This document shows, in pieces, positions 40,111 to 52,102 of a stretch of 64,000 nt of DNA (position 1 is its first letter; each line of letters begins with the position of its first letter). Origin of the DNA: an uncultured Prochlorococcus sp. (GTDB taxonomy: Bacteria; Cyanobacteriota; Cyanobacteriia; PCC-6307; Cyanobiaceae); assembly GCF_902536725.1 (NCBI RefSeq), contig NZ_CACAYO010000006.1, positions 1 to 64,000 on the forward strand. The letters are read 5' to 3'. Under the pieces are notes generated by a model, which ran no database searches, was not told the DNA's origin, and saw nothing but the letters and a program-made list of their open reading frames with translations. The position numbers and the translations under genes are program-made.

Positions 40111-41664
40111 TTAATTTTTTAAAATTAATTTCCAAGGCTTTAAAGTATCATTTTCATATATCACTTTAAAAGAAAAATCATTAATATTTATCCTTTTAAG
40201 GTCAGTTGTCCACACTAATTCTGATTTTTTTAACTGATCAATACTTTCTAATCCTTCACCTAGTTTAGGAGTTAATAAAGCAATTCTTATGATTTTTGAT
40301 TGGGATAGACTATTTTTTATACCTGATTTATCAACTTTTATCGGTTGATTTTTTACTATATCAAGAGATGATACATACTCCATTTTTTCCCTTAGTTCTC
40401 TAGATCTATCTGTGAATAATCCTGATTGCAAAAGAAATGATGTTAATAAGTAAGGTCCAATTATTAAAATTATTAATAATTCTTTGAATGAGTTTTTTTG
40501 TTTTAAAAAAGACCAAGATATTCCGAAAAATAATAATCCAAGAATTAGAAATATATTTTCTTTAGAGTTAAGATTAATAGTATTTTTAAAGAAAAAGTAA
40601 TATGTGAAAGTTAGAGAAAATATAATTAATGGAATTATTTTTGAAGTTATAAATAAAAAAATTTGCTTATATCTTTTTGAGTTGAACAGATATCTTACTC
40701 CTACATAAGCATTTAATGAAAAAATTGATGAGATTTGTAGAGGATAATAGGGCGTTTTCGTAGAGAAAATACTCAGAGTTATAATTAATATTAAGGGAAA
40801 AAAAGTGAGTATATATTTGTTATCTTTACTTTGAGATATATTTTGTATTGTGCCAATAATTGCGAAAAAACTCCATGGCATAAATGTTGTGGGAATATTC
40901 CAAAGATAATAATAGAAAGGATTCGTAAAATTGTTTTTACTAGATAGAAAGTTAAATTTTTCGAATAAGTAAAAAATAATATTTTTCTCTAAATAAGGGT
41001 TGATTGAAAATGTCCAAAATAAATAAGGAATAAATCCAATTAATAGTCCAACCCAAAAAAATTTGCTGAAGAAAAGATTCTTTTTTATAAAAAAATATGG
41101 TAAGAGTGATATTAATGGTATAAAAACTAAAAAAGTTTTCATCATAAAAGCTAAACCAATCCAAATTCCAAAAAGAAGGATATAGAATTTGTTATTTTTA
41201 CTTTTTATTTTGACTAAAGCAAATAGTCCAATAGTTACTAAACTTGAATAAATAATATCTTGAGTGGCTAAGTGTGAGTAGTCAAACCATAAATATGTAG
41301 TAGAAAGTATTAGCGGAGATATAATTGCATATTTTTTACTAAATAATTCTTCATGTAATTTATAAGTTATGAATAGCATTAATATTCCAGCGACTGTAGT
41401 GGGTAGATATGCAGAAAAAATATTTCTTCCAAAGAAGTCTTGTGACTTTGCTATCAAAAACTGTAATCCTATTGTTCTATCTAATACATATCCATCCCAC
41501 CATAGAGGAATTGTCCAGTTGCCCTTATCTAATATCCATCTAGCTTGAAGTGCATAAAATCCTTCATCAAACGCAATATAACTTCTTTTACCAAAATAAA
41601 ATATAAGAGGAATAAAAACAAATAATTTAAAGAGATTTCTAAATTTTAAAATTTTATTAACCAT
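40111..41664 (-). CDS. GT-C membrane glycosyltransferase (ArnT/PMT-like)
   Basis: 517 residues with roughly ten hydrophobic helices. The N-terminal periplasmic loop carries the acidic motif IAFDEGFYALQARWIL after the first helix, the hallmark of GT39/GT83 enzymes that use polyprenyl-phosphate sugars to glycosylate lipids or proteins at the outer face of the membrane. Loop 1 is followed by DYSHLATQDIIYS and a soluble C-terminal tail. The acceptor is unknown. It leads a two-gene unit with the glycosyltransferase downstream, and its start lies 18 bp from tRNA-Thr. Confidence 0.8.
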   Translation of the reverse strand: MVNKILKFRNLFKLFVFIPLIFYFGKRSYIAFDEGFYALQARWILDKGNWTIPLWWDGYVLDRTIGLQFLIAKSQDFFGRNIFSAYLPTTVAGILMLFITYKLHEELFSKKYAIISPLILSTTYLWFDYSHLATQDIIYSSLVTIGLFALVKIKSKNNKFYILLFGIWIGLAFMMKTFLVFIPLISLLPYFFIKKNLFFSKFFWVGLLIGFIPYLFWTFSINPYLEKNIIFYLFEKFNFLSSKNNFTNPFYYYLWNIPTTFMPWSFFAIIGTIQNISQSKDNKYILTFFPLILIITLSIFSTKTPYYPLQISSIFSLNAYVGVRYLFNSKRYKQIFLFITSKIIPLIIFSLTFTYYFFFKNTINLNSKENIFLILGLLFFGISWSFLKQKNSFKELLIILIIGPYLLTSFLLQSGLFTDRSRELREKMEYVSSLDIVKNQPIKVDKSGIKNSLSQSKIIRIALLTPKLGEGLESIDQLKKSELVWTTDLKRININDFSFKVIYENDTLKPWKLILKN

Positions 41665-41682
41665 TTTAATTTGCTATAAAAG

Positions 41683-41754
41683 TGCCGATAATTGGAATTG
41701 AACCAATGACCTACTGTTTACGAGACAGTTGCTCTACCGCTGAGCTACACCGGC
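41683..41754 (-). tRNA. tRNA-Thr (CGT anticodon)
   Basis: A 72-nt cloverleaf on the minus strand beginning gccggtgtagctcagcgg. The acceptor stem pairs with tatcggc (two G-U pairs) and discriminator A; the anticodon stem actgt/acagt encloses loop ctCGTaa, reading ACG threonine codons; T arm with ggttcaattcc. No CCA is encoded. Confidence 0.95.
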
Positions 41755-41808
41755 CAAATTAAATATTGAATTTTTCATATAGACTTAATTTTATAATTGT
41801 AAGAATTT

Positions 41809-42045
41809 ATGTCAAAAATAGATCCTGAATTGAAAAAGAAATTATTAAAGGAATCCCAAGCTCCTTTCAAAGGATTGAGAAGAATATTGTGGATAGCTTT
41901 TAGCGGTTCTGCATTTTTGGGACTTCTAATAATGCTTTCTAGAATTGCGAATGGAACTGAATTGCAGCTAAATAATCTTCTCATACAGTTTGGTGCTTGT
42001 GTAATATTTCCTACTTTATTAATCTTTGACAGAAATAAAGATTAA
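41809..42045 (+). CDS. DUF3493 / LPA1-Rep27-like small membrane protein
   Basis: 78 residues: a basic N-terminus (LKKKLLKESQAPFKGLRRIL), two hydrophobic helices (WIAFSGSAFLGLLIML and LLIQFGACVIFPTLLIF) and a short FDRNKD end. This matches the DUF3493 family, whose plant/algal members (LPA1, REP27) help assemble or repair photosystem II. The cyanobacterial protein corresponds only to the membrane part, so the same role is an inference. It is convergent with infB (16 bp). Confidence 0.8.
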   Translation: MSKIDPELKKKLLKESQAPFKGLRRILWIAFSGSAFLGLLIMLSRIANGTELQLNNLLIQFGACVIFPTLLIFDRNKD

Positions 42046-42061
42046 TAAACTAGAGGTTTAA

Positions 42062-45000
42062 TTATTGTGATAATGTCCTTTTTTTGGTGACAAACTTGAA
42101 TGCTTCGATTAAATCTCCTTCAACCCATGAAGAGAATTTATCGCAGCCAACTCCACATTCAAATCCTGTATTTACTTCTTTTACGTCATCTTTAGCTCTT
42201 TTTAGAGAGTCTAAATTACCCTCAAATATTACTTTCTCTGATCTAATAACTCTCAGAGAACAATTCCTTTGCAATTTACCAGTTTGTATATAACAGCCTG
42301 CTATGGCCCCTTTACCAACTGAGAAAGTTGCTCTAACTTCAGCTTGCCCTAAAGATTCCTCGACGAGATCGGGTTCAAGTAGCCCCTCCATTGCTAATTG
42401 AATATCTTCTAAGAGCTTGTAAATTACTTCATATTCTCTTATATCAACGTCATTAGCATCAGCTGCTCTCTTAGCGCCAGAAGCCAATGAGGTGTTAAAT
42501 CCAATGATTACTGACCCAGATGCAGCAGCGAGATCGATATCTGTCTCAGTTATTTCTCCGGGAGCAGAAAGTAGGACTCTGACTTGGACTTCATTTTTTG
42601 GTAATTGTTCTAGTGATCCTAATATCGCTTCAACACTACCTTGTACATCAGCCTTAAGAATTAAGTTTAACTCCTTAAGTTCTCCATCATTTGCTTGAGT
42701 TGATAAGGATGATAAGCTAACTCTTCTAGAGGCCATTTGCTGAGCTAATTTTGTGGCTCTAGCATCTGTGGCCCTTTCTCCGACAATGGCTCGACCAGTT
42801 TTCTCATCAGGGTAGACTTCGAATTCATCCCCTGCAGTAGGTACTTCACTGAATCCTAACGCTTCCACTGGGAATGATGGCCCTGCTTCTTTGATTCTAT
42901 TACCATGTTCATCAACCATTGCTCTAATTTTTCCGAGGACTGAACCCGCAGCTAAAACATCTCCAGATTTCAAGGTTCCATTTTGGACTAACAAAGTAGC
43001 CACAGGTCCTTTTGCTTTGTCTAGGTGGGCTTCAATAACAGTACCTTTTGCAAATCTATCAGGGTTAGCTTGTAGATCTTCTACCTCTGAAACTAATAAG
43101 ATCATTTCGAGTAATTTATCAATGTTTTGTTTTTTGATAGCACTTACTGGAACCATCACTGTATCGCCTCCCCAATCTTCAGCAATTAAATCTTTTTCTG
43201 ATAGTTCCTGCTTTACTCTGTCTGGAGAAGCCCCTTCTTTGTCAATTTTATTTATTGCAACAACTATTGGTACTTTTGCAGCTCTTGCATGACTGATAGC
43301 CTCTAGCGTTTGAGGCCTGCAACCATCATCTGCAGCAACTACAAGAACAGCTACATCTGTAACCTTAGTACCCCTTGCTCTCATTGCTGTAAATGCTTCA
43401 TGACCTGGGGTATCAAGAAAAGTTAATTTTTTCTTTTGAGATTCATGTTCAAATTCAACTTGATAAGCTCCTATGTGTTGAGTGATGCCCCCTGCTTCCC
43501 CTGAAGCTACTCTTGATTCTCTGATGGAATCTAAAAGACTGGTTTTGCCATGATCTACATGACCCATCACTGTAATAACAGGCGGTCTTCTTATTAGATT
43601 ATCAATATCATCAGATTCAATCATATCAACTGTTTTCTTAGCAGCTTCTTGGATATCATCTTGCAAAACAGGCACACCAAATTCCTCTGCTACTGTTTCG
43701 ATAGTTGCTAAGTCAAGTGATTGAGTAACAGTTGCCGTTATGCCTTTGAAGAAAAGAGATTTTATGATTTCAGAACTTTCAAGGCTTAATTTATCAGCTA
43801 ATTCTTGAACAGTTAAATTATCTTCGGGAACTATTATCATTTCAGGTCTTACTTGTTTGGCCTCTTTGGCAGCCTTTAATTCCATTGCTCTCCTTTTCTG
43901 CCTCTGTCTTGTGGTCTCTTTTTTCTTCTTCTTAAATTGTTTGATAGATTTTTGAGATTTAGTTTCTTCAGACTTTTCTTTCTTAGGACGCGCCAGACTT
44001 GCTGATAAAATTGAAATTTTCTCACCTGAATATCCACTGGTTTCAGATGTTAATGAATCATCATTTTCTCCAATAATATGAACTTTCTGCCTTTGTTTTT
44101 GAGGATTTTTACTTCTTAATGCTTCAAGTTTTGCGCTATCGTCCCAGTCAGTCTTCCCTGGTTTCTTTGAACTATTTGAAAATGCTCTGTGAGGAGGTTT
44201 TTTGGAACTTGAAGTAGCATTTGGACGAATATTAGGCGCTTTAGCCTTCTGATTAGGTGCATTGATATTTTGTTTCGCGTTATTCTTTTTATCTATGTTG
44301 TCTTTCTCAGATTTATTATTTTTTTGAAGTTGTAAAAGTTCGTTAGGTGATACTGGCTTCCTTATCCCAGGGGAATTTTGGCCATTGAATTTAGAACCAG
44401 GCCTATTATTGGGCATGCCAGGTTTATTGGGATTGCCTTGCCTGTTAAATGAGCCAGGTCTGCCTTGATCTGAAGGTTTGTTTCTTAAACCAGGCCTATT
44501 ATTGGGCATGCCAGGTCTGTTGGGAGAACCAAATCTGTTTGAGCCATTTTGTTTAAAAGCAATGTTTTGCTTATTTGGATTTATTTTTGGATCTTCTCTT
44601 CTTATTGGAGCTCCTACGAGCTCAGGGGTTTTTGATCTATTATTATAATTTTTTGTTTTAGGTTTGTTCGTATTTTGATCAGGTTTGTTTGATAGTCTTC
44701 TGTTATCCCCTGCACTTGAGTTGTTCTGGGTAGATTCATTAGATTTAACATTATTATTTATATTTTTAGGCTTTGCAATTAATTGAATAGGTGGTTTTGC
44801 CGGGCTTTTGATAGGCGTAGTTGTATTATTTTCGAAAGTTTTTTTATCTTGGTTTAAATTTTGTGAAGTTTTAATATTTAAATTTGTATTTGTAAGATTT
44901 GCTCGAGATTGTGAACTATTAACGATATTAGGTTTATTAGGATTTTGAAGTTGATTTGAAATTATTTTTACACTCTCAGGCTTGTTAAGTGGTTTTATCA

Positions 45001-45310
45001 ATAAGGGTTTTTTGTTTGAATTATCTTTGAGAGGTGTGCCTTTTTTAGAAGAAATAAAAGGAGATTTATCTTCTTTGTTTTGTTTGAAATTATCTTTTTT
45101 GATTGAAGGTTTATTAATGGAAAGTATTTTTTTATCTGAATTCTTTTTATTAATAAGATTTTTAATTTTTTTTGCTTCTTCTGCACTAATAGAACTGCTA
45201 TGGCTTTTTACAGAAATTGAAAGTTTTTGCGCGGCATCCAGTATATCTTTATTTTCCAGATTTAAGTCTCTGGAAAGTTCGTAAATTCTGATTTTATCGC
45301 TGATAGTCAT
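42062..45310 (-). CDS. infB: Translation initiation factor IF-2
   Basis: The GTPase that places initiator tRNA on the ribosome. 1082 residues: a small N-terminal helix-turn-helix ([21 protein letters not shown] in two parts), then about 370 residues of Asn/Lys/Pro/Ser-rich disordered sequence containing repeated [10 protein letters not shown]-like units, the second IF2-N ([17 protein letters not shown]), the G domain near residue 583 ([28 protein letters not shown]) and domains II-IV ending with the fMet-tRNA-binding C2. The long asparagine-rich insert is typical of AT-rich Prochlorococcus. Last gene of rimP-nusA-ylxR-infB. Confidence 0.97.
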   Translation of the reverse strand: MTISDKIRIYELSRDLNLENKDILDAAQKLSISVKSHSSSISAEEAKKIKNLINKKNSDKKILSINKPSIKKDNFKQNKEDKSPFISSKKGTPLKDNSNKKPLLIKPLNKPESVKIISNQLQNPNKPNIVNSSQSRANLTNTNLNIKTSQNLNQDKKTFENNTTTPIKSPAKPPIQLIAKPKNINNNVKSNESTQNNSSAGDNRRLSNKPDQNTNKPKTKNYNNRSKTPELVGAPIRREDPKINPNKQNIAFKQNGSNRFGSPNRPGMPNNRPGLRNKPSDQGRPGSFNRQGNPNKPGMPNNRPGSKFNGQNSPGIRKPVSPNELLQLQKNNKSEKDNIDKKNNAKQNINAPNQKAKAPNIRPNATSSSKKPPHRAFSNSSKKPGKTDWDDSAKLEALRSKNPQKQRQKVHIIGENDDSLTSETSGYSGEKISILSASLARPKKEKSEETKSQKSIKQFKKKKKETTRQRQKRRAMELKAAKEAKQVRPEMIIVPEDNLTVQELADKLSLESSEIIKSLFFKGITATVTQSLDLATIETVAEEFGVPVLQDDIQEAAKKTVDMIESDDIDNLIRRPPVITVMGHVDHGKTSLLDSIRESRVASGEAGGITQHIGAYQVEFEHESQKKKLTFLDTPGHEAFTAMRARGTKVTDVAVLVVAADDGCRPQTLEAISHARAAKVPIVVAINKIDKEGASPDRVKQELSEKDLIAEDWGGDTVMVPVSAIKKQNIDKLLEMILLVSEVEDLQANPDRFAKGTVIEAHLDKAKGPVATLLVQNGTLKSGDVLAAGSVLGKIRAMVDEHGNRIKEAGPSFPVEALGFSEVPTAGDEFEVYPDEKTGRAIVGERATDARATKLAQQMASRRVSLSSLSTQANDGELKELNLILKADVQGSVEAILGSLEQLPKNEVQVRVLLSAPGEITETDIDLAAASGSVIIGFNTSLASGAKRAADANDVDIREYEVIYKLLEDIQLAMEGLLEPDLVEESLGQAEVRATFSVGKGAIAGCYIQTGKLQRNCSLRVIRSEKVIFEGNLDSLKRAKDDVKEVNTGFECGVGCDKFSSWVEGDLIEAFKFVTKKRTLSQ
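44396..44516 (-). repeat. 28-bp direct repeat inside infB
   Basis: Two identical 28-bp copies beginning accaggcctattattgggc lie at 44396-44423 and 44489-44516, 93 bp (31 codons) apart and in the same frame. Each encodes the core of the [10 protein letters not shown]-type motif in the disordered region of IF-2. It is a place where replication slippage could change protein length. Confidence 0.85.
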
Positions 45311-45366
45311 TTAATCTGATTTGTACTCTTTTGAAATAGAAGAGGATTTAATTTAATTATATTCCC

Positions 45367-45639
45367 TTAATGGGGATTGTTATTGTAGCTTGTAATTTCT
45401 TTTTCAAAAATTTCAACAAATTCAGGTTCCAAAAATGTTTTTAAAGCTTTTTGAAGCTTTTTTTTGATCTTTGAATCTGAGTAGCATTTTTTTGACTTGC
45501 AAATGTAAGCTGATCTCCCCATTCCCTTTTGAAGCATGATTCCTTGCTTATAATCTTTAGTAATCTTTAAAAGATCTTTCCTGTCATATGTTTTTCTACA
45601 TGAAATGCATACACGCAAAACAGGGTTTTGTTGTATCAC
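45367..45639 (-). CDS. ylxR: YlxR/RnpM family RNA-binding protein (DUF448)
   Basis: 90 residues. RVCISCRKTYDRKDLLKI near the N-terminus and GRSAYICKSKKCYSDSKIKKKL are YlxR signatures (family motif GRGAYIC, here with S for G). Homologues in Firmicutes bind RNase P RNA or act at nucleoids; the cyanobacterial role is not established. Its ATG overlaps the nusA stop by 4 bp and infB begins 56 bp on, the standard nusA-ylxR-infB arrangement. Confidence 0.88.
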   Translation of the reverse strand: MIQQNPVLRVCISCRKTYDRKDLLKITKDYKQGIMLQKGMGRSAYICKSKKCYSDSKIKKKLQKALKTFLEPEFVEIFEKEITSYNNNPH

Positions 45640-47039
45640 CGTTTTTTCTCCTCTTTGGCAGATATCTCAGTATCTTGAAGAGTCTCTAATGGATCGTTAT
45701 CTGTGAATTCTTCTCCTGCGTATTGTTCCTCTCCATATTCTTCTTCATCTTCGGGAAGGGGATAAAGCTCTCTTAATCTTGCATCTTCTGCAGCACGCTC
45801 AGCTTGTTCTGCTTCTAATCTTAGTTCAGCTTCTCTCTGGAGATTCTCTTCCTCTTCTCTTTGAATGATTAATTCAGAGACTGCAGCATCTTCAGCTTCC
45901 TGATCGTATTCATGTGAATTTTTAACGTCAATCTTCCAACCAGTTAATCTTGCGGCAAGTCTTACATTTTGACCTTCTCTACCAATTGCGAGACTTAATT
46001 GATCAGGAGGAACCAGTACGTGCGCATGTTGCCCTGCTGGGTCTACAAGTCTTACTTGATCGACTTTCGCAGGACTTAAAGAGTTTAAAATATACTGTAT
46101 TGGATTAGATGACCATTTAATAACATCAATTTTTTCTCCTCTTAATTCATTAACTACTTGTTGAATTCTTGCTCCTCTAGCTCCAATACAGGCGCCTACT
46201 GGGTCTACTTCTTCTTCAACACTATCAACAGCTACTTTTGTTCTCGGCCCAACAGCTCTTGAAGGAGGGTTGGCTTCTCTTGAAACAGCGACAATTTTCA
46301 CTGTACCTTCTTGAATTTCAGGGACTTCATTTTCAAACAAATAAACCACTAAACCGGCATTTGCTCTACTTACAAAAAGTTGCGGCCCTTTTCTTGCAAT
46401 TTCGCTAACTTCTTTCAAAAAAACTTTGAAAGTTGCATTTGCTCTATAATTATCATTTGGTAATTGATCTCTCTTGGGAAGTTCGGCCTCTACTTCAGGT
46501 CTACCAATACCCGAACTAACTCCCATAATGACTGATTGTCTTTCAAATCTTATAACTCTTGCAGTTAAAACAGGATCTTCCAAATCCGCAAATTCTTCTT
46601 GGATCATTTTTCGTTGTTGATCTCTTAATTTTTGGGCTAAAACTTGCTTTGTTGTTGAAGCAGCCATTCGCCCAAAATCCTCTTTTTCTGGAGTAACGTC
46701 TAAAACAACTGTGTCACCTATTTGAGCATCTTCAGCTACTTGTTTAACTTCTACAAGAGATATTTGATGATCTTCGCTCTCAACCTCTTCAACAATTATT
46801 TTACTCGATAATATCCTATAACCTTCTTCATCTAGATCTAGTCCAACATCAAAATTACTGAAATATTCTTCATCAAATGGATCTGGGTTAACTCCAATGT
46901 AAAAAGTTTTTCTATATTTTTCGTATCCTTTTAATAAAGCTTCGCGTAAGGCTAATTCCACGATACTAGGAGGTAACTTTTTTTCCTCACTAATATCTTC
47001 AATGAGATTGCTTAAACCTGGGAGAATAACTAATGCCAT
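45636..47039 (-). CDS. nusA: Transcription termination/antitermination factor NusA
   Basis: Modulates RNA polymerase pausing and termination. 467 residues: N-terminal polymerase-binding domain (LPPSIVELALREALLKGYEK), S1 domain (about 135-200), and KH domains (GACIGARGARIQQVVNELRGEKIDV in two parts; LAIGREGQNVRLAARLTGW). The last 90 residues are strongly acidic (EDEEEYGEEQYAGEE). The length fits cyanobacteria, which lack the repeated acidic domains of E. coli. Confidence 0.95.
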   Translation of the reverse strand: MALVILPGLSNLIEDISEEKKLPPSIVELALREALLKGYEKYRKTFYIGVNPDPFDEEYFSNFDVGLDLDEEGYRILSSKIIVEEVESEDHQISLVEVKQVAEDAQIGDTVVLDVTPEKEDFGRMAASTTKQVLAQKLRDQQRKMIQEEFADLEDPVLTARVIRFERQSVIMGVSSGIGRPEVEAELPKRDQLPNDNYRANATFKVFLKEVSEIARKGPQLFVSRANAGLVVYLFENEVPEIQEGTVKIVAVSREANPPSRAVGPRTKVAVDSVEEEVDPVGACIGARGARIQQVVNELRGEKIDVIKWSSNPIQYILNSLSPAKVDQVRLVDPAGQHAHVLVPPDQLSLAIGREGQNVRLAARLTGWKIDVKNSHEYDQEAEDAAVSELIIQREEEENLQREAELRLEAEQAERAAEDARLRELYPLPEDEEEYGEEQYAGEEFTDNDPLETLQDTEISAKEEKKR

Positions 47040-47073
47040 CTATGATGGGAAATTGAATAATGGTTGAAAATAA

Positions 47074-47541
47074 TTAATCTTTTAATGTACAAAGACTAAT
47101 TTTTAGTACTTCATCAAAAGGGATTTTTTTAATCTTACCTTTTATGTTAATGGCTAAATAATCTTTAGACTTTTCATAAAGTAAACCATTCAGGAATTTT
47201 ATTTTTGAATTCTTTTGGTTTAACTCAACATTAACTGGAAAACCTTTAAAAGTTTTGAAGTCTCTTTCTGAGGTTAGTTCATCACTGACCCCTTGACTAC
47301 TAATTTCTAACACATATGAACAATTAAAAAGATTTGATTTTTCTATTTCGTAAGATGCTGGGGTATTAAATAGCGCACAATCATCTAAGGAAATGTCATC
47401 CCCATTAGTTTTTTTTATAGTTATTTCAATAACAATTGGCTTTTGATTAGTTTGTATATTTAAACCGCAGATTTCTAAATCCCGCTCATTAGCAACTTTT
47501 TCTAGTAAGGCTTCTAGTTTACTTTTGTTTTCTTTATTCAA
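47074..47541 (-). CDS. rimP: Ribosome maturation factor RimP
   Basis: A 155-residue protein needed for late 30S assembly. N-terminal [20 protein letters not shown], the conserved [19 protein letters not shown] (family motif S-P-G, here S-Q-G) and a C-terminal Sm-like barrel. It is first in rimP-nusA-ylxR-infB, 34 bp before nusA; the promoter should lie in the 159-bp gap shared with the protease gene. Confidence 0.9.
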   Translation of the reverse strand: MNKENKSKLEALLEKVANERDLEICGLNIQTNQKPIVIEITIKKTNGDDISLDDCALFNTPASYEIEKSNLFNCSYVLEISSQGVSDELTSERDFKTFKGFPVNVELNQKNSKIKFLNGLLYEKSKDYLAINIKGKIKKIPFDEVLKISLCTLKD

Positions 47542-47676
47542 ATTTATTTATAGATTTATTTAAAATTTATTTTCACACATTAAGAAGTTTTTTCTACAGA
47601 AAAATTTAAAAATTTGCATTTTATGGATGTAAACAAAAAAACAACAATAATCTCTTTCTTCAATTAGATTTATTAA

Positions 47677-48831
<1,155 letters not shown>

Positions 48832-48878
48832 AGCTTCCATTGAAATTTAATAATCTATAACCATTAGAGAAAAAGATT

Positions 48879-49592
48879 TTGGATTCACAAACTCAAATGA
48901 AACAAGTTGTTGCTGATGCAGCAATAAGGGAAGTAAAAAGTGACATGATTCTTGGATTAGGTTCTGGATCTACAGCTGCGTTAATGATAAAAAGCCTTGC
49001 TGATGAAATGCGTTCTGGGAAACTCCAAAATATAAGAGGTGTTGCAACTTCTTTTCAATCAGAAGTTTTAGCGCTTGAACTGAATATCCCGCTTATCGAT
49101 TTAGCTTCTGTATCTCAAATTGATTTAGCTATTGATGGAGCAGATGAAGTTGATCCAGAATTTCAATTAATTAAAGGAGGAGGAGCATGCCATGTGAGAG
49201 AAAAGTTAGTAGCATCTAAATCTGATCAATTGCTGATTGTTGTTGATGAAACTAAACTAGTACAAAATTTAAATCTATCTTTTCCTTTACCTGTAGAAGT
49301 TCTTCCAAATGCTTGGAAGCAAGTTCAGGAAGTTATCTCAGAGATGAAAGGTAGTTCTACTTTAAGAATGGCTACTAAAAAAGCTGGCCCAGTTGTTACT
49401 GATCAAGGTAACCTCATCTTAGATGTATTATTTGATGATGGCATTAATAATCCAAAAGAAATTGAAATGACGATTAATAATATTCCAGGAGTATTAGAAA
49501 ATGGATTATTCGTTGATCTTACAGATAAAGTATTAGTTGGTAAAATTGAAAACAATACTCCAGTGGTTTACTCACCCTCAAGAGCTAGCTAA
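48879..49592 (+). CDS. rpiA: Ribose-5-phosphate isomerase A
   Basis: Interconverts ribose-5-phosphate and ribulose-5-phosphate, an essential Calvin-cycle and pentose-phosphate step. 237 residues with the phosphate loop [33 protein letters not shown] (catalytic D and K in D-G-A-D-E and I-K-G-G-G) and [10 protein letters not shown]. Start TTG at 48879. Its stop overlaps that of convergent hisD by 4 bp. Confidence 0.95.
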   Translation: MDSQTQMKQVVADAAIREVKSDMILGLGSGSTAALMIKSLADEMRSGKLQNIRGVATSFQSEVLALELNIPLIDLASVSQIDLAIDGADEVDPEFQLIKGGGACHVREKLVASKSDQLLIVVDETKLVQNLNLSFPLPVEVLPNAWKQVQEVISEMKGSSTLRMATKKAGPVVTDQGNLILDVLFDDGINNPKEIEMTINNIPGVLENGLFVDLTDKVLVGKIENNTPVVYSPSRAS

Positions 49593-50875
49593 TCTTCAAA
49601 TCTTATTTGCACTGAGTTAGCGTGACTATGTAAACCCTCACTTTTAGCTAGATTAATAATATCAAGGCTATTAACTTTTAAACTTTCTTCATTAAATTCT
49701 ATTATTGAAGAATTTTTCATAAAAGTTTCAACCCCTAAAGACCCGCTAAATCTAGAATTACCTGATGTCGGTAAAGTATGATTTGGTCCAGCAAGATAAT
49801 CTCCAACAGCTTCTGGAGTCCATTTTCCTAAAAAAATAGCTCCTGCATTCTCTATGCCTGCAAGAATTTTTTTTGGCTCTACAGTAAGAATTTCTAGATG
49901 TTCAGGGGCAAAGTTATTGCTTAGTTCAACACATTGTTCAGAATTCTCGCAAATCACAATTGAACCCCAATTTTTTATTGATTGCATGCAAATTTCTTTT
50001 CTTGGATGATTATCTATTTTTTTATAAAGTTCTTCTAAAACTTCTTTTGCCTGATTCTTTGATGTAGTTAGTAGTATTGCCGAAGCCAAAGGATCATGTT
50101 CTGCTTGCGCTAGTAGATCAGATGCTATAAGGGTGCTTTGAGCTGTTTCATCTGCAATGATTAATATTTCACTTGGACCAGCTAATGAATCAATTCCTGT
50201 GGAGCCATAAATGAGTTTTTTTGCGGTCGTAACATATATATTTCCTGGACCTGATATAACATCAACTTTTTTGATTTGATTTGTGCCAAATGCTAATGCA
50301 CCAATTGCTTGAGCTCCTCCAATCCTAAATACTTTATTGATACCTGATAAGTAAGCTGCAGCTAAAACAGTTTTGTTTATTTCCCCTTCTTTATTCCCAG
50401 GCGATACCATTATGATTTCTTTTACTCCTGCTACTTTTGCTGGAATTGCATTCATTAATACAGTACTTGGATAAGCAGCTCTTCCTCCAGGAATATAAAT
50501 ACCTGCATTTTTAACTGGTTTCCATCTTCTTTGGACAATATCACCATATTCACCTTTTAGTGTGAAAGATTGAGGAATTTCTTTTTCATGGAATTTTTGA
50601 ATTCTTTTGTGAGCTTCGTCAAGTGAGCATTTCAAATTGTTATCAATTTCATCCCATGCATTCTTTAATTGATCCGCATTCACTTGCATAGGCTTAGGAT
50701 CGTAACCATCAAATTTTTTGGTATATTTTTCTACTGCTTTATCTCCAGAAAATTTTACCTCTTGAAGAATTTCTTCAACAATTTTATTTACTTTATTATT
50801 ATTTTCTGAATTAGTTCGGTTAGAAATCCTTTTTAATTCTTCAATAGCTTGTGTTTTATTATTTATTATCTTCAT
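49589..50875 (-). CDS. hisD: Histidinol dehydrogenase
   Basis: Carries out the last two oxidations of histidine synthesis (histidinol to histidine). 428 residues with [21 protein letters not shown] (continuous in gene), [28 protein letters not shown], zinc-site residues in QAEHDP and the catalytic E/H pair in NFAPEHLEI. Normal length. It is monocistronic, divergent from rpsT, with a 121-bp shared upstream gap. Confidence 0.95.
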   Translation of the reverse strand: MKIINNKTQAIEELKRISNRTNSENNNKVNKIVEEILQEVKFSGDKAVEKYTKKFDGYDPKPMQVNADQLKNAWDEIDNNLKCSLDEAHKRIQKFHEKEIPQSFTLKGEYGDIVQRRWKPVKNAGIYIPGGRAAYPSTVLMNAIPAKVAGVKEIIMVSPGNKEGEINKTVLAAAYLSGINKVFRIGGAQAIGALAFGTNQIKKVDVISGPGNIYVTTAKKLIYGSTGIDSLAGPSEILIIADETAQSTLIASDLLAQAEHDPLASAILLTTSKNQAKEVLEELYKKIDNHPRKEICMQSIKNWGSIVICENSEQCVELSNNFAPEHLEILTVEPKKILAGIENAGAIFLGKWTPEAVGDYLAGPNHTLPTSGNSRFSGSLGVETFMKNSSIIEFNEESLKVNSLDIINLAKSEGLHSHANSVQIRFED

Positions 50876-50996
50876 ATGCTTAATTTTTTCAAATTGAAAG
50901 GCTCAAAACCTGATTTAATAACTTTCTAAATTATATATGATTGATTAGTAGTCGATTTATTTGTTATGATGTAAGTCTTCTATTAATGTACACTCT

Positions 50997-51290
50997 GTGG
51001 CCAATAACAAATCAGCAAAAAAGAGAATACAAATTGCAGAAAGAAATCGTTTAATTAATAAATCATACAAATCTACAGTAAGAACTCTGACTAAAAAAAC
51101 CTTAGAAAATTGCGAAAAATATAAAAAAGAACCAAACGAGGAAAATAAAAATTTAGTCACTTCAAGCCTTAATAAAGCCTTTAGTTTAATTGATAAAGCA
51201 GTTAAAAAAAATGTTCTTCACAAGAATAATGGAGCTAATAGAAAATCAAAAATTAACAATGTTGTAAAAACTACTCTGATCACAAAGTAA
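50997..51290 (+). CDS. rpsT: 30S ribosomal protein S20
   Basis: A 97-residue, very lysine-rich, all-helical protein bound to the base of the 30S body. ANNKSAKKRIQIAERNRLIN at the start and KGVIHKN-like VLHKNNGANRKSK at the end are typical. Starts at GTG 50997. tatD follows 18 bp later on the same strand. Confidence 0.94.
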   Translation: MANNKSAKKRIQIAERNRLINKSYKSTVRTLTKKTLENCEKYKKEPNEENKNLVTSSLNKAFSLIDKAVKKNVLHKNNGANRKSKINNVVKTTLITK

Positions 51291-51307
51291 AAAGGCATAT
51301 ACGAATT

Positions 51308-52102
51308 ATGAGCAATATAGAACTCATAGATTCTCACTGTCACTTAATATTTGAAAATTTTGAGAGAGATCTTGAAGAAGTAGTTTTAAGGTTACGTTCA
51401 AAAGGCATAAAAAAATTAGTTCATGCTTGTTGTGAATTAACAGAGATTCCTAAGTTGAAAAAAATATCTCGTGAATTTAATGAAATTTACTATTCAGTTG
51501 GATTACATCCTCTAGAAGCAAAAAAATGGGAACTAAGTTCAAAATCTCTGTTAAGAAAATCAGCTCAAGAAGATAGAAGAGTTGTAGCTATTGGGGAATT
51601 AGGTTTGGATTTTTTTAAAAATGAAAATAAAACTCAGCAAATTGAAGCACTTATTCCGCAAATGGAGTTAGCTTATGAACTTAAATTGCCTGTAATTATC
51701 CATTGCAGAGATGCTGCAAATGAAATGATTGAGATATGTAGTGATCTCTCTAATAAAGGTAAATGTCCCGATGGTGTACTTCATTGTTGGACAGGTACTC
51801 CAAATGAAATGAAGCAATTCCTGGATCTTGGTTTTTACATCAGTTTTAGTGGAATAGTAACTTTCCCAAAAGCACATGAAATTCATGAGTGTGCCAAAAT
51901 AGTCCCAAATGATAAATACTTAATTGAAACTGATTCGCCATTCTTGGCTCCTGTCCCTCATAGAGGTAAAAGAAACGAACCTGCATTTGTTGAAAATGTT
52001 GCAAAATTTATGGCAGAATTAAGATCTACTGAAATAAACACAATTGCTAAAGAGTCATCTAAGAATGCTGAAGATTTGTTTAAATTTGACTTGTTAATTT
52101 GA
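51308..52102 (+). CDS. tatD: TatD-family metal-dependent DNase
   Basis: 264 residues, amidohydrolase-like barrel. Metal ligands: IDSHCHLIF, IGELGLDFF (E), IHCRDA (H), LHCWTGT (H) and IETDSPFLAPVPHRGKRNEP (D). TatD/YcfH proteins are Mg-dependent 3'-5' exonucleases linked to DNA repair and D-tyrosyl-tRNA metabolism. The S20-TatD-RpoB order is shared by marine picocyanobacteria as I recall. The 236-bp gap after it contains the rpoB promoter. Confidence 0.92.
   Translation: MSNIELIDSHCHLIFENFERDLEEVVLRLRSKGIKKLVHACCELTEIPKLKKISREFNEIYYSVGLHPLEAKKWELSSKSLLRKSAQEDRRVVAIGELGLDFFKNENKTQQIEALIPQMELAYELKLPVIIHCRDAANEMIEICSDLSNKGKCPDGVLHCWTGTPNEMKQFLDLGFYISFSGIVTFPKAHEIHECAKIVPNDKYLIETDSPFLAPVPHRGKRNEPAFVENVAKFMAELRSTEINTIAKESSKNAEDLFKFDLLI

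Noticed and set aside
41683-41754. tRNA-Thr as an island insertion point
   Set aside because: No integrase and no repeated tRNA 3' end was seen on either side; the neighbouring glycosyltransferases have the same base composition as the rest.
44396-44516. Beginning of a CRISPR-like array
   Set aside because: Only two copies, in frame inside infB, with no further units and no cas genes.
44982-45284. 100-residue plus-strand open frame opposite infB
   Set aside because: It mirrors the low-complexity coding strand of infB and has no family features.
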